DNA of 64,000 nucleotides from Chryseobacterium luquanense (GCF_026460945.1 NZ_JAOVZV010000007.1:62001-126000); one strand, 5' to 3'. Positions 42,356 to 51,562 are shown, counted from the stretch's first letter. The notes: a model not told the origin generated them from the letters alone. A program made the numbers and translations.

Positions 42356-43028
42356 GTACGAAATTTTGGTCGTCGATGATGAAGTACAAATCAGAAAACT
42401 GCTTCAGATTACTTTGGAAAGCAATGATTATAAAGTTCGTCTCGCAACTACGGGAAAAGAAGCGCAAATTTCAGCAGCCAATCATCCACCCGAGCTGATT
42501 ATTCTCGACCTCGGACTCCCCGATAAAAGTGGTCATATCGTACTGAAAGAACTTCGGGAATGGTACAATAAATCAATTATTATTCTTTCGGTCATTGATA
42601 ACGAAGAAGATATTGTTTCGGCTTTGGATAATGGTGCTACAGACTATTTAACGAAGCCTTTCCGCACTGCTGAACTCATGGCAAGAATTCGTTCTGCCAT
42701 CCGAAGAAACAGCACTGAAAACGACGAGTCCAACATCAAAATTGGAGAACTGGAAATTGATATCATTTCCCGAACCGCTAAAAAGAATAATGAAGTACTG
42801 AAACTGACTTCCACAGAATTTAATTTACTTTCTCTTTTTGCCCGAAATGAAGGCAGGGTTTTAACGCATCAATTTATTTTAAAAGAAATCTGGGGCGTCG
42901 GTTTTCAGACCGAAACTCAATATTTACGCGTTTTTGTCGGAACTTTGCGTAAGAAAATTGAAGACAATCCCAATCATCCGAAGTATATTGTGACGGAAAG
43001 TGGAGTGGGGTATCGGTTTGGGAAGTGA
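42348..43028 (+). CDS. kdpE: KdpE-like response regulator (OmpR family)
   Basis: 226 residues. The receiver domain has the acidic pocket VVDDE (D10, D11) and phospho-accepting Asp54 in ILDLGLPDKSG, then the KPF Lys. The C-terminal winged helix carries LTSTEFNLLSLFARNEGRVL and VFVGTLRKKIEDNP, typical of KdpE. Partner of the overlapping kinase. Two matches to the KdpE DNA site lie in this window, one before the kinase gene and one before kup, which gives it likely targets. Confidence 0.92.
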   Translation: MNKYEILVVDDEVQIRKLLQITLESNDYKVRLATTGKEAQISAANHPPELIILDLGLPDKSGHIVLKELREWYNKSIIILSVIDNEEDIVSALDNGATDYLTKPFRTAELMARIRSAIRRNSTENDESNIKIGELEIDIISRTAKKNNEVLKLTSTEFNLLSLFARNEGRVLTHQFILKEIWGVGFQTETQYLRVFVGTLRKKIEDNPNHPKYIVTESGVGYRFGK

Positions 43029-43120
43029 AATAGAATTATAAATGACTCTATAATTTATAAATTTTTCCAATAATATATAATCAAAAAAATAGGAACAAAA
43101 TAAGATCTTAATTTATTAAA

Positions 43121-44326
43121 CTATCCCTTATTACTTTTTAACAATATTTCTATCATTTCTTTATAGTAACCTTCCTTGTCTAATTCATTTACTTTTAAAT
43201 AATATTCATTTCCTAATTCAATATTCCCTTTATCAACTTTAAGATAATTAGCATACATTAAAATTGCAGGTATGTAATTTTGATTTACAGATATTTGGAC
43301 ATGCTTTATGAATTTTGATTTATCTTTTAAACGATAGATGCTGGCTAGGTTACTGTGTGCTTTGTAATTATTTGCATCAAATTTTAGAATACTTTCATTA
43401 ATTTCTATGGCCTTATCAATATTTTTAAAATGGTTTTTATATAATACACCTAAATTTAATAATGGCATTTCAGCAAATGGATCAGCTAAAATTGCATTTT
43501 CATATGCATATTTAGCTTCATCATAATTACAATATTGTATTTCATAAACCTGTCCCAAGTTATTCCAAGCAGAGACATTTAGATTATTAAGTTCAATGGC
43601 TTTTTTGTAATTCTCCACAGCTTTTTCTTTCTGTTTTAAATCTTTATACGCTGTAGCTTTTATACCGTAGCAAAAAGAATTTTCGAATTTATAGGTTTTA
43701 ATAAACTTATTAATTTTACTTAATTTTTTATTTGGATTTTTTTCAATCTCAATAGGAATTAATTGTAATAATTTCTCATCGTCTGGTTGTATTTTTACTT
43801 TATCTAATAATTCTTTATATGAGTTAGAAAATAATTTTGAAGGTGTTATAACAAGTATATCCTTTAATTTTGTAAGAAATGAATCAATATTTTGAGTGAT
43901 AATTTTAATGTTTTTAAGTTCTTCTAATGATGAAATAGCATTCGTAATATCAATGTCTGCTATGCTTTGCGAAATAACTTTATCTTTTTCTTGCCAATAT
44001 TTTACATATTCAATTCTATCAATTATATCATAATATTTCGCATCGATATTGATTGGTAAAATTTTGTTCCAAATTGATTTTTCATCTTTTAGTAACTGCA
44101 TAACCTCAAACATACAATTTACAGATTTAAGATAATCTTTAGAAATTAATAAAATTGAGTATTTTGAATCTCTTATTTTAAACATAAAATCTTTTAAACT
44201 ATCCTTGTATTTTACTTCATGATTATCTTTAAGAATTTTTAAACCTATTAAAGTTAATTCTGAATAAATTTTATCAGCAATATCTTTATTATTCCATGAA
44301 TAAGATATAAAAATGTCATGATCCAT
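43121..44326 (-). CDS. TIR-domain protein with TPR repeats
   Basis: 401 residues. Residues 1-130 form a TIR domain: HDIFISYSWNNKDIADKI, then ILLISKDYLKS and the CMFEVMQLL helix with Glu74, the position of the catalytic Glu in TIR NADases. Residues about 185-395 hold five or six TPR-like repeats (AWNNLGQVYEI, PLLNLGVLYKN, AHSNLASIYRL). Such proteins act in NAD-consuming immunity or as scaffolds. The gene is strikingly AT-rich even for this genome, points opposite to its neighbours and splits the potassium module, all signs of a late insertion. No effector or partner gene is adjacent. Confidence 0.85.
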   Translation of the reverse strand: MDHDIFISYSWNNKDIADKIYSELTLIGLKILKDNHEVKYKDSLKDFMFKIRDSKYSILLISKDYLKSVNCMFEVMQLLKDEKSIWNKILPINIDAKYYDIIDRIEYVKYWQEKDKVISQSIADIDITNAISSLEELKNIKIITQNIDSFLTKLKDILVITPSKLFSNSYKELLDKVKIQPDDEKLLQLIPIEIEKNPNKKLSKINKFIKTYKFENSFCYGIKATAYKDLKQKEKAVENYKKAIELNNLNVSAWNNLGQVYEIQYCNYDEAKYAYENAILADPFAEMPLLNLGVLYKNHFKNIDKAIEINESILKFDANNYKAHSNLASIYRLKDKSKFIKHVQISVNQNYIPAILMYANYLKVDKGNIELGNEYYLKVNELDKEGYYKEMIEILLKSNKG

Positions 44327-44421
44327 AAAGTGTTTTAATTTTATGTAATAATTAAAGTTAAAATTATCATTTTTTTGCTAAATGAACAACTTATAATTCA
44401 TTGTTTTTTGAAATCTTTATC

Positions 44422-44438
44422 TTTATAAAATCTTTATA
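44422..44438 (+). promoter_or_regulatory. KdpE-box-like element upstream of kup
   Basis: TTTATAAAATCTTTATA, identical at all 17 bases to the copy upstream of the KdpD-like gene. It is followed by CAACCCACCC, a C-rich flank also seen after the E. coli KdpE site. It lies 75 bases before the kup start; a weak -7 (CAATTTTG) is at 44481-44488. Confidence 0.65.
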
Positions 44439-44513
44439 CAACCCACCCAAAACTTTACATTTTACCAACAGATTTCAGAGCAATTTTGTACCTGAAAATT
44501 AAATGTAAAATTT

Positions 44514-46457
44514 GTGAAAACAGACATTAAACAAAAAGTTACGCTCGCTTCGTTGGTGGTAGCTTTGGGAATTATTTATGGCGATATCGGTACAAGTCCG
44601 TTGTATACTTTTAAAGCGATTATCGGGGAAAGAAACATCAGTGAAATATTGGTTTTAGGCGGAGTTTCCTGCATTTTCTGGACTTTGGTTCTACAAACAT
44701 CTGTAAAATATGTCTGGCTCACCTTGAAAGCCGATAACCAAGGCGAAGGCGGAATTTTCTCCCTTTATTCTTTAGTCAGAAGATATGGTAAAAAAATGGT
44801 GATTCCCACGATGATTGGTGCAGCTGCATTGTTAGCTGACGGAATTATCACACCCGCCGTTTCGGTGACTTCGGCAATTGAAGGTTTGGGAATTATCAAA
44901 GGAGTAGAACACGTTCCCGTTGTCCCGATTGTGATTGCGGTCATTTCTCTCATTTTCTTTTTGCAGCGTTTCGGAACTCAGAATGTCGGTCGGGCTTTTG
45001 GCCCAATTATGATGGTTTGGTTTACGGTTTTGCTGGTTTTGGGAGTAAGTCAGATTGTGCATTATCCATCGGTGATCAAGGCTTTAAATCCGTATTACGC
45101 TTACGAACTTTTATCGCAGTATCCTAAAGGTTTTTGGCTTTTGGGAGCGGTATTTTTGTGTACGACCGGAGCGGAAGCTTTGTACTCAGATTTGGGGCAT
45201 TGCGGAAGAGAAAATATCAGAATTACCTGGGGATTTGTAAAAGTTTGCCTGATTGTGAATTATCTCGGACAGGCATCTTGGCTTCTTCATCAGGGAAGTC
45301 CTTTATTAGAAGGTAGAAATCCGTTTTTTGAAATGATGCCTTCATGGTTTTTGATTCCGGGAGTGATTGTTTCTACTTTGGCAGCAATTGTGGCTTCTCA
45401 GGCTTTGATTAGTGGCTCATTTACTTTAATCAATGAAGCCATTAACTTAAATTTCTGGCAAAGAGTAGCGATAAAACAACCTACCGAAACGAAAGGACAA
45501 ATTTATATTCCGAGTGTAAATAATCTGTTATGGATAGGTTGCGTTCTCGTTGTTTTGTATTTTCAAACGTCTTCAAGAATGGAAGCTGCGTACGGTTTAG
45601 CCATTACTTTAGCGATGATGATGACCACATTTTTGCTTTCCTATTTCTTAATTTATAAATTGAAATGGAATAAAATTTTTGTCTTTTCATTGCTCTTAGT
45701 TTTTGCGATTATTGAAATTTCATTTTTTATAGCCAATTTGGTTAAATTCCAGGAAGGCGGTTATATCACGGTTTTTGTCGGTGGAATCTTTTTTATGGTG
45801 ATGTACGTCAGTTATTTTGGTCGAAAAATCAACAACCGGTACACCAAATTTACAGACCTAGGAAAGTTTGCCAATCAGATTGTAGATTTAAGTCACGATA
45901 CCGAAATTCCTAAATATACAACGCATCTTATTTATTTAACGAAAGCAGATAGAAGAGATCAGATTGAAGAAAAGATTATCAACTCTATTTTTGATAAAAA
46001 GCCTAAAAGAGCCGATGTGTATTGGTTTTTCCATATCAACCGCACCAATCATCCTTATACTTTAGATTATGAAGTTTCTGAATTGGTTGATGATAAAGTT
46101 ATAAAAATTGTCCTGAATATCGGCTTTAGAATTCAGCCAAGAACTGAACTGTATTTCGAGAAAATTATTGATGATTTAATTGCTAATAAAGAGCTCAATC
46201 TCCACCTCAGAAACAACGGGACTACAAAGTATAATCCCACCATTGACTTTAAATTTATTTTACTGGAAAAATTTCTTTCCGTTGAAAACGAATTTGCTTT
46301 AAAAGAAGGAATTATCCTCAATTCTTATTTCTTCCTAAAACGTTTCGGGCAGAAAGATGAAGATGCTTTCGGGTTGGATAGAAATGATGTTTTGGTAGAG
46401 CATATTCCTTTGGTTTATCAGCCTATACAGGTTTTAAATTTAGAAAGGAAAGCTTAA
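44514..46457 (+). CDS. kup: Kup/KUP-family potassium uptake transporter
   Basis: 647 residues. Low-affinity K+:H+ symporter of the inner membrane. The opening GIIYGDIGTSPLYTFKAI is the family signature; about twelve membrane helices fill residues 10-440 and a soluble C-terminal domain follows. The start is a GTG; an upstream ATG runs at once into a stop. It is the only transporter in this potassium module, as kdpFABC is absent from the window. The upstream KdpE-like box suggests control by the nearby two-component pair. Confidence 0.95.
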   Translation: MKTDIKQKVTLASLVVALGIIYGDIGTSPLYTFKAIIGERNISEILVLGGVSCIFWTLVLQTSVKYVWLTLKADNQGEGGIFSLYSLVRRYGKKMVIPTMIGAAALLADGIITPAVSVTSAIEGLGIIKGVEHVPVVPIVIAVISLIFFLQRFGTQNVGRAFGPIMMVWFTVLLVLGVSQIVHYPSVIKALNPYYAYELLSQYPKGFWLLGAVFLCTTGAEALYSDLGHCGRENIRITWGFVKVCLIVNYLGQASWLLHQGSPLLEGRNPFFEMMPSWFLIPGVIVSTLAAIVASQALISGSFTLINEAINLNFWQRVAIKQPTETKGQIYIPSVNNLLWIGCVLVVLYFQTSSRMEAAYGLAITLAMMMTTFLLSYFLIYKLKWNKIFVFSLLLVFAIIEISFFIANLVKFQEGGYITVFVGGIFFMVMYVSYFGRKINNRYTKFTDLGKFANQIVDLSHDTEIPKYTTHLIYLTKADRRDQIEEKIINSIFDKKPKRADVYWFFHINRTNHPYTLDYEVSELVDDKVIKIVLNIGFRIQPRTELYFEKIIDDLIANKELNLHLRNNGTTKYNPTIDFKFILLEKFLSVENEFALKEGIILNSYFFLKRFGQKDEDAFGLDRNDVLVEHIPLVYQPIQVLNLERKA

Positions 46458-46469
46458 TGTTTTTGAACC

Positions 46470-46584
46470 ATTAAGAGATTTAAGAAGTTGAAAATTATTA
46501 AGTTGAGATTGGCTTTAAGTTTCAATTTTCTCAAAGAAAATATTGATTTTCTTAATTAATTTTAACAACTTAAGAATTCTTAAT
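46470..46584. repeat. Inverted repeat between kup and ffh, locus 4 of the hairpin family
   Basis: Two arms of about 33 bases (46470-46502 and 46551-46584) with words such as ATTAAGA and TTAAG face CTTAA words and match at roughly three in four positions when one is inverted. A small stem (CAATTTTCT, AGAAAATATTG) lies inside. The 7-base period is less regular here. Confidence 0.6.
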
Positions 46585-46600
46585 AATTTAAATTATAAAC

Positions 46601-46630
46601 AAAAAAACTCTCAGAATAATCTGAGAGTTT
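46601..46630 (-). terminator. Terminator of ffh
   Basis: AAACTCTCAGA pairs with TCTGAGAGTTT around a four-base loop; T residues follow on the minus strand. Confidence 0.85.
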
Positions 46631-46652
46631 ATATTTATAGAAATCTGTTCAA

Positions 46653-48014
46653 TTATTTTCCGAACATTCCACCCATTCCTGGCATATTTGGCATTTTGCT
46701 CATCATCTGCATCATCTGTTTTCCTTGAGGTCCCTGCATCATCTTCATCATTTTTCCCATTTGGTCAAATTGTTTCATTAATGCGTTTACATCTTCAATT
46801 TTTCTTCCTGCTCCTTTCGCAATTCTGTTTTTTCTCTGAGTATTGATAATAGAAGGTCTTCTTCTTTCATCCGGAGTCATAGAATGGATGATTGCTTCAA
46901 TATGTTTAAATGCATCATCACTAATTTCAACATCTTTAATGGCTTTTCCAACTCCCGGGATCATTCCCATCAAGTCTTTCATATTCCCCATTTTTTTGAT
47001 CTGATTGATTTGCTTTAAGAAATCATCAAAACCAAATTCGTTTTTAGCGATTTTTTTGTGAAGTTTTTTTGCTTCTTCTTCGTCAAATTGCTCCTGAGCT
47101 CTTTCTACTAAGGAAACAACGTCTCCCATTCCTAAAATTCTGTCGGCCATCCTTTCCGGGTAGAAAAGGTCTAAAGCTTCCATTTTCTCACCTGTAGAAA
47201 TGAATTTAATTGGCTTTTCAACTACTGAACGAATTGTAAGAGCAGCTCCACCACGAGTATCACCGTCTAATTTCGTTAAAACAACTCCGTCAAAATTTAA
47301 AGTATCATTGAAGGCTTTTGCCGTATTTACCGCATCCTGACCTGTCATTGAATCTACTACGAAAAGTGTTTCATTTGGTTGAATGGTTGTATGAACAACT
47401 TTAATTTCGTTCATCATCTGCTCATCAATCGCCAAACGACCTGCTGTATCGACGATTACAATATCGTGACCGTTTGATTTTGCAAAAGCAATCGCATTTT
47501 TAGCAATACTTGCAGGATCTACAGAACCTTCCTCCGTGAAAACCGGAACTCCGATTTGTCCACCAAGAACTTTCAACTGATCAATTGCAGCAGGACGATA
47601 AACGTCACAAGCCACCAATAAAGGCTTTTTTGTTCTTTTCGTTTTTAAATAATTAGCAAGCTTTCCGGAAAAAGTTGTTTTACCAGAACCTTGAAGACCG
47701 GCAATCAAAATAACAGAAGGTTTTCCTGAAAGATTAATTCCTTCCTGAGAACCACCCATTAAATCTACCAACTCGTCGTGAACGATTTTCGTCATCAACT
47801 GTCCCGGAGTAAGCGAAGTAAGAACGTTTTGTCCTAAAGCTTTATCCTGAACTCTTTTGGTAAGATCTTTAGCAACTTTATAGTTAACATCGGCATCTAC
47901 CAATGCTCTACGAATCTCTTTTACGGTTTCCGCAACGTTGATTTCAGTAATTTTTCCACGTCCGGAAATATTATGAAGGGCTTTGTCTAATTTATCCTGT
48001 AAACTATTAAACAT
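46653..48014 (-). CDS. ffh: Signal recognition particle protein Ffh
   Basis: 453 residues. GTPase of the signal recognition particle, which targets nascent membrane proteins. The N domain (1-85) is followed by the G domain with GLQGSGKT at 106-113, DTAGRLAIDEQMM and TKLDGDTRGGAAL, and a Met-rich M domain that ends in dense KMMKMM and GKQMMQMMSKMP repeats for signal peptide and 4.5S RNA binding. Full length. Single gene with promoter and terminator. Confidence 0.97.
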   Translation of the reverse strand: MFNSLQDKLDKALHNISGRGKITEINVAETVKEIRRALVDADVNYKVAKDLTKRVQDKALGQNVLTSLTPGQLMTKIVHDELVDLMGGSQEGINLSGKPSVILIAGLQGSGKTTFSGKLANYLKTKRTKKPLLVACDVYRPAAIDQLKVLGGQIGVPVFTEEGSVDPASIAKNAIAFAKSNGHDIVIVDTAGRLAIDEQMMNEIKVVHTTIQPNETLFVVDSMTGQDAVNTAKAFNDTLNFDGVVLTKLDGDTRGGAALTIRSVVEKPIKFISTGEKMEALDLFYPERMADRILGMGDVVSLVERAQEQFDEEEAKKLHKKIAKNEFGFDDFLKQINQIKKMGNMKDLMGMIPGVGKAIKDVEISDDAFKHIEAIIHSMTPDERRRPSIINTQRKNRIAKGAGRKIEDVNALMKQFDQMGKMMKMMQGPQGKQMMQMMSKMPNMPGMGGMFGK

Positions 48015-48036
48015 ATTAATTGTAAATTATAGTGTG

Positions 48037-48044
48037 CAAAAATA
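48037..48044 (-). promoter_or_regulatory. Bacteroidota-type -7 element for ffh
   Basis: TATTTTTG on the minus strand, 22 bases before the ATG. Confidence 0.5.
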
Positions 48045-48150
48045 GGGAATTTCATTCAGCTATAAAAGCGGTATTGAATGTTTTTGGTTTGCAATGTCTT
48101 AGAATGATTTGTAGAACATCATTTTTCCATTGAGATTTTTCATTTTATTA

Positions 48151-48981
48151 TTAATTTGTTACCAAGAGATTTCTTGCGGCTTTTTCGCTGCATTTTTGAT
48201 ATTTTGAGTATGCTTTTGCGGCTCTTGTTCTGATTTGTTCGTTGTTTTCATTCAATACATAACCTGAAATTGCATCATGTAAAGTGTATGCTTCCGGGCT
48301 CATCAATCCCGTTGTCCAAACCAAAGGATTTACATTAGATTTTGCTAAATGTGGTGCAAAATATTTCTTGCTGTAACACGCCAGAATGATGACGTCACGT
48401 TTTTCTTTATCTGTGTTTTCGAAAGTTTCGTTGAGCTGGAAGTCCATTAAACCATCGTGTCCTATATAAGCTAATAATTTTGAATTTCCGCCGATTCCGA
48501 TTGTAGTTTTTCCTATCTTTAATGTGTCCTTAGATTTTCCGGAGCTGCTGTTGAGAAAATCAATGGTAGATTCTTTGATGAATTTGCCATCATAGGCATC
48601 GGCAACCAAATAGAAATTTTTTGTGACGTGTTTGAAAATAATTCTTTCTAATTTTTCAGATTTTAATTTTCTACTTTCTATCAATTTCCATTCTTTACTT
48701 TTTTTGAAATAAGAACGTACTCCAAAAGCGCAACCCCAGTATAGATTATTATCTGGGTCTTGTCCGTTTCCAATTTTTTCAGGAACCGGAACAATTCCCT
48801 GGTATTTATTATCACATAAGGCTACAAAAATGTGAATAGTTTTGGTATCAGAATTAAAAGAAATATTTTTCTTTTCTGCAGATTTATTTTTTGAAGTTAA
48901 TGTTTTACTCTGTGTCTCATTACTACAAGCCAGGAATAGTAAACTTAAAAATAATAAGGGAAAGTGGAGGAGTTTCATCAT
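48151..48981 (-). CDS. Lipoprotein with caspase-like His/Cys arrangement
   Basis: 276 residues. A lipobox at FLSLLFLACSN makes Cys19 the lipidated residue. The mature part starts with a strand resembling caspase-fold beta1 (HIFVALCDNKYQG) and later has LLAYIGHDGLMDF (His175, Asp176, Gly177) and RDVIILACYSKKYF (Cys202). The order His-Gly then hydrophobic strand ending Ala-Cys is that of CHAT and caspase-type peptidases. I do not recognise a named family, and catalysis is inference. Export as a lipoprotein would put it in the periplasm or at an outer-membrane face. Lone gene. Confidence 0.65.
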   Translation of the reverse strand: MMKLLHFPLLFLSLLFLACSNETQSKTLTSKNKSAEKKNISFNSDTKTIHIFVALCDNKYQGIVPVPEKIGNGQDPDNNLYWGCAFGVRSYFKKSKEWKLIESRKLKSEKLERIIFKHVTKNFYLVADAYDGKFIKESTIDFLNSSSGKSKDTLKIGKTTIGIGGNSKLLAYIGHDGLMDFQLNETFENTDKEKRDVIILACYSKKYFAPHLAKSNVNPLVWTTGLMSPEAYTLHDAISGYVLNENNEQIRTRAAKAYSKYQKCSEKAARNLLVTN

Positions 48982-49182
48982 TTTGTGAGAGGTTTGATTT
49001 TGAGTGATTATTTCAAATGTTCTTTAATCTTATTTTATGTCTTTCTCAAATATATAAAATTTAATGCATTAAATTAAAGCAGTGTTAGGCAATGATTCTA
49101 TTCATGTGCAGAAATTCATTTTGTAAAGAAGCGTACATTTTTAAATTTTAAAATGTCGTTAACTGATATTGATAAATTTTGG

Positions 49183-49190
49183 TAGTTTTG
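49183..49190 (+). promoter_or_regulatory. Bacteroidota-type -7 element at the head of the ATP synthase region
   Basis: TAGTTTTG matches TAnnTTTG and ends 6 bases before the ATG at 49197, predicting a leaderless transcript. Confidence 0.55.
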
Positions 49191-49196
49191 CAGCCA

Positions 49197-49565
49197 ATGG
49201 AAAAATTGATTGTTGTTTTAAAAGGATTAGGAATTTTTTTGCTGATGTCTGCTGTATTATTTATTGTACAATGGCAATTGGCAGAAAAAAATGTGTTGGT
49301 GCTCAATTATAAAATCCATTTTCTAATATTTTTTGTTACGCTTATCAGTTTATTAACGATTTTAATTGTTTTTGCCCTTGGAAAAAAGAATGTCATAGGG
49401 TTTATTTTCCTTGGGTTTGTCGTTTTTAAATTTTTCGCAATGGGTTATATTGCTGTATTTCAGAAAGAATTTAGGTTGAATATTGTGCCTTACTTCGTTC
49501 TGTATTGGATCTACCTATTAATCGAAGTAGTTTTTGTTTTAAAATTAGTTAAAAAACAAGACTAA
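49197..49565 (+). CDS. AtpI-like four-helix membrane protein (DUF6168-type)
   Basis: 122 residues with four predicted membrane helices (about 9-25, 36-55, 63-80, 92-115). I chose the ATG reading MEKLIVVLKG; a TTG-initiated form six codons longer overlaps the -7 element. Its place just before atpB and its four-helix form suggest an AtpI-like role in c-ring assembly, but there is no clear sequence match to AtpI. The family assignment rests on position and length. Confidence 0.7.
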   Translation: MEKLIVVLKGLGIFLLMSAVLFIVQWQLAEKNVLVLNYKIHFLIFFVTLISLLTILIVFALGKKNVIGFIFLGFVVFKFFAMGYIAVFQKEFRLNIVPYFVLYWIYLLIEVVFVLKLVKKQD

Positions 49566-49615
49566 TATCATGTAATATAAAATTGAAGAATAACTAAAAA
49601 TCGAATAAAAATTTA

Positions 49616-49623
49616 TATTTTTG
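49616..49623 (+). promoter_or_regulatory. Bacteroidota-type -7 element for atpB
   Basis: TATTTTTG matches TAnnTTTG, 28 bases before the atpB start. Confidence 0.5.
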
Positions 49624-49651
49624 CAAAAATTTTAGAAATAAAAGTCTAGTC

Positions 49652-50731
49652 ATGAGTTTTAAAAAACTGTTAATCGCCCTTTATCTTTTTGTCTTCTGCT
49701 TCTCTTTTGCAGAAACACATGAAGGTACTGCGGAAGCTGCAAAGGATGAAAAGTACAATCCGGTTCCATTTATTATGCACCATATTGCGGATGCACACAA
49801 TTGGCATCTTTGGGGTGAAGGTCACAATTCTGTAGGGATTTCTTTACCTGTAATTCTTTGGGATAACGGTTTGAAAGTTTTCAGTTCTGAAAAATTCGGA
49901 CACGAAGAAGAGAAGGTTGCTGAAGTAGATGGTAAGTTCTATAAAGTACACCATAATAAAATTTATGAGACTAATGCTGCAGGTGATTTAGAAATGCACG
50001 AAGAGCATCCTACAAACAATGCTCCTTTAGATTTTTCTATTACTAAAGTAGTTGCTCAGATGATTTTAGCTGCTGTGATTTTATTAATCATTGGTTTTGC
50101 ATCTGCATCGAGTTATAAAAAATCTGCTGTTCCTTCAGGGATTGCAAAATTCATAGAGCCGATAGTGGTTTTCGTAAGAGATGAGATTGCTTTACAGAAC
50201 ATCGGATCTGTAAGATATAGAAAATATGTACCATATTTGGTTACTTTGTTTTTGTTTATCTGGGTTCTTAATATCTTAGGATTACTTCCGGGAGCTGCAA
50301 ATACAACAGGTAATATTGCCTTTACAATGGTTCTTGCAGTATTTACTCTATTAATTGTAAACTTAAGCGGTAGAAAAACATATTGGATGCACATGTTTGA
50401 TCCATTGGGAAGTAATATGCCTTTCGCTGGAAAAATCTTGGTATACATTATATTAGTACCGGTAGAATTATTAGGAATTATTACTAAACCTTTTGCATTG
50501 ATGATTCGTCTTTTTGCTAACATGACAGCAGGACACATCATTATCATGAGTTTAATTGCTTTGATCTTCATCATGCAGACATATATGATTACTCCGGTAT
50601 CATTAGGTTTATCATTATTCATTTATGTATTGGAAGTATTGGTGGCGGCTTTACAAGCTTATATCTTTACGATGTTGACAGCATTATTTATCGGGTCGGC
50701 TGTAGAAGAGCCTCACCACGATAATCATTAA
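49652..50731 (+). CDS. atpB: ATP synthase subunit a
   Basis: 359 residues. Forms the proton half-channels of Fo. The conserved helix FALMIRLFANMTAGHII carries the essential Arg, and LLPGAANTTGNIAFT is a family segment. A signal-like N-terminus (LLIALYLFVFCFSFAE) and about 120 residues before the first channel helix form the Bacteroidota-type extension, rich in His, Glu and Asp. First gene of atpBEFHAG. Confidence 0.96.
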   Translation: MSFKKLLIALYLFVFCFSFAETHEGTAEAAKDEKYNPVPFIMHHIADAHNWHLWGEGHNSVGISLPVILWDNGLKVFSSEKFGHEEEKVAEVDGKFYKVHHNKIYETNAAGDLEMHEEHPTNNAPLDFSITKVVAQMILAAVILLIIGFASASSYKKSAVPSGIAKFIEPIVVFVRDEIALQNIGSVRYRKYVPYLVTLFLFIWVLNILGLLPGAANTTGNIAFTMVLAVFTLLIVNLSGRKTYWMHMFDPLGSNMPFAGKILVYIILVPVELLGIITKPFALMIRLFANMTAGHIIIMSLIALIFIMQTYMITPVSLGLSLFIYVLEVLVAALQAYIFTMLTALFIGSAVEEPHHDNH

Positions 50732-50748
50732 TTAAAATTAAATTATAA

Positions 50749-50982
<234 letters not shown>

Positions 50983-50990
50983 TAACAAAC

Positions 50991-51027
50991 AGAATTCTAC
51001 AAACGGTTGGTTTGTAGAATTCTTTTA
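50991..51027 (+). terminator. Perfect 14-bp hairpin between atpE and atpF
   Basis: AGAATTCTACAAAC pairs fully with GTTTGTAGAATTCT around GGTTG, followed by TTTT. Inside an operon it may partly terminate or protect the upstream mRNA, raising subunit c output. Confidence 0.8.
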
Positions 51028-51065
51028 AAAAAGTTAAAACAAATTAAAAAAATAATTGATATAAA

Positions 51066-51560
51066 ATGGAATTATTAACTCCTTCAATTGGTAACATATT
51101 CTGGACAGCAGTAGTATTTTTATTGCTTGTACTTCTTCTTAAGGCATTTGCTTGGAAGCCTATTCTAAGTGCGGTGAAAGAAAGAGAAGACAATATTCAG
51201 AATGCTCTTAATCAGGCTAAATTGGCTAAAAAAGAGATGGAAGATCTTAAAGCGGATAACGAAAGAATTATGCGTGAGGCTAAAATCGAAAGAGATGCTA
51301 TCTTAAAAGAAGCCAGAGAAATTAAAGACAGAATCGTAGCTGAAGCTAAAGATGCTGCTAAGTCTGAAGGAGATAAATTAATAGAAGCAGCAAAACAAAC
51401 CATAAATGCTGAGAAAAATGCTGCAATGGCAGACATCAAATCTCAAATTGGTACTTTGTCTGTAAATATCGCAGAATCTATCTTAAAGCAAAAGCTTGAA
51501 AATAACGAAGCTCAAAACGAGTTGGTTCAGAATTATTTAAACAAATCAAACCTTAACTAA
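51066..51560 (+). CDS. atpF: ATP synthase subunit b
   Basis: 164 residues. One N-terminal membrane helix (about 9-26, FWTAVVFLLLVLLLKAFAWKP) and a long Lys/Glu/Ala-rich coiled coil form the peripheral stalk that holds the F1 head. The length is typical. Only one b-type gene is present, so the stalk should be a homodimer. Follows atpE after 83 bases and is 2 bases upstream of atpH. Confidence 0.96.
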   Translation: MELLTPSIGNIFWTAVVFLLLVLLLKAFAWKPILSAVKEREDNIQNALNQAKLAKKEMEDLKADNERIMREAKIERDAILKEAREIKDRIVAEAKDAAKSEGDKLIEAAKQTINAEKNAAMADIKSQIGTLSVNIAESILKQKLENNEAQNELVQNYLNKSNLN

Positions 51561-51562
51561 GA

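Noticed and set aside
43029..43120. AT-rich partial palindrome between the response regulator and the TIR gene, considered as an attachment site or terminator
   Set aside because: The arms are short and made almost only of A and T, no target duplication is visible and no integrase is nearby.
48151..48981. CHAT-type effector of a defence system
   Set aside because: The lipobox places it outside the cytoplasm and no TPR or partner gene is present, so a cytoplasmic defence role is unlikely.
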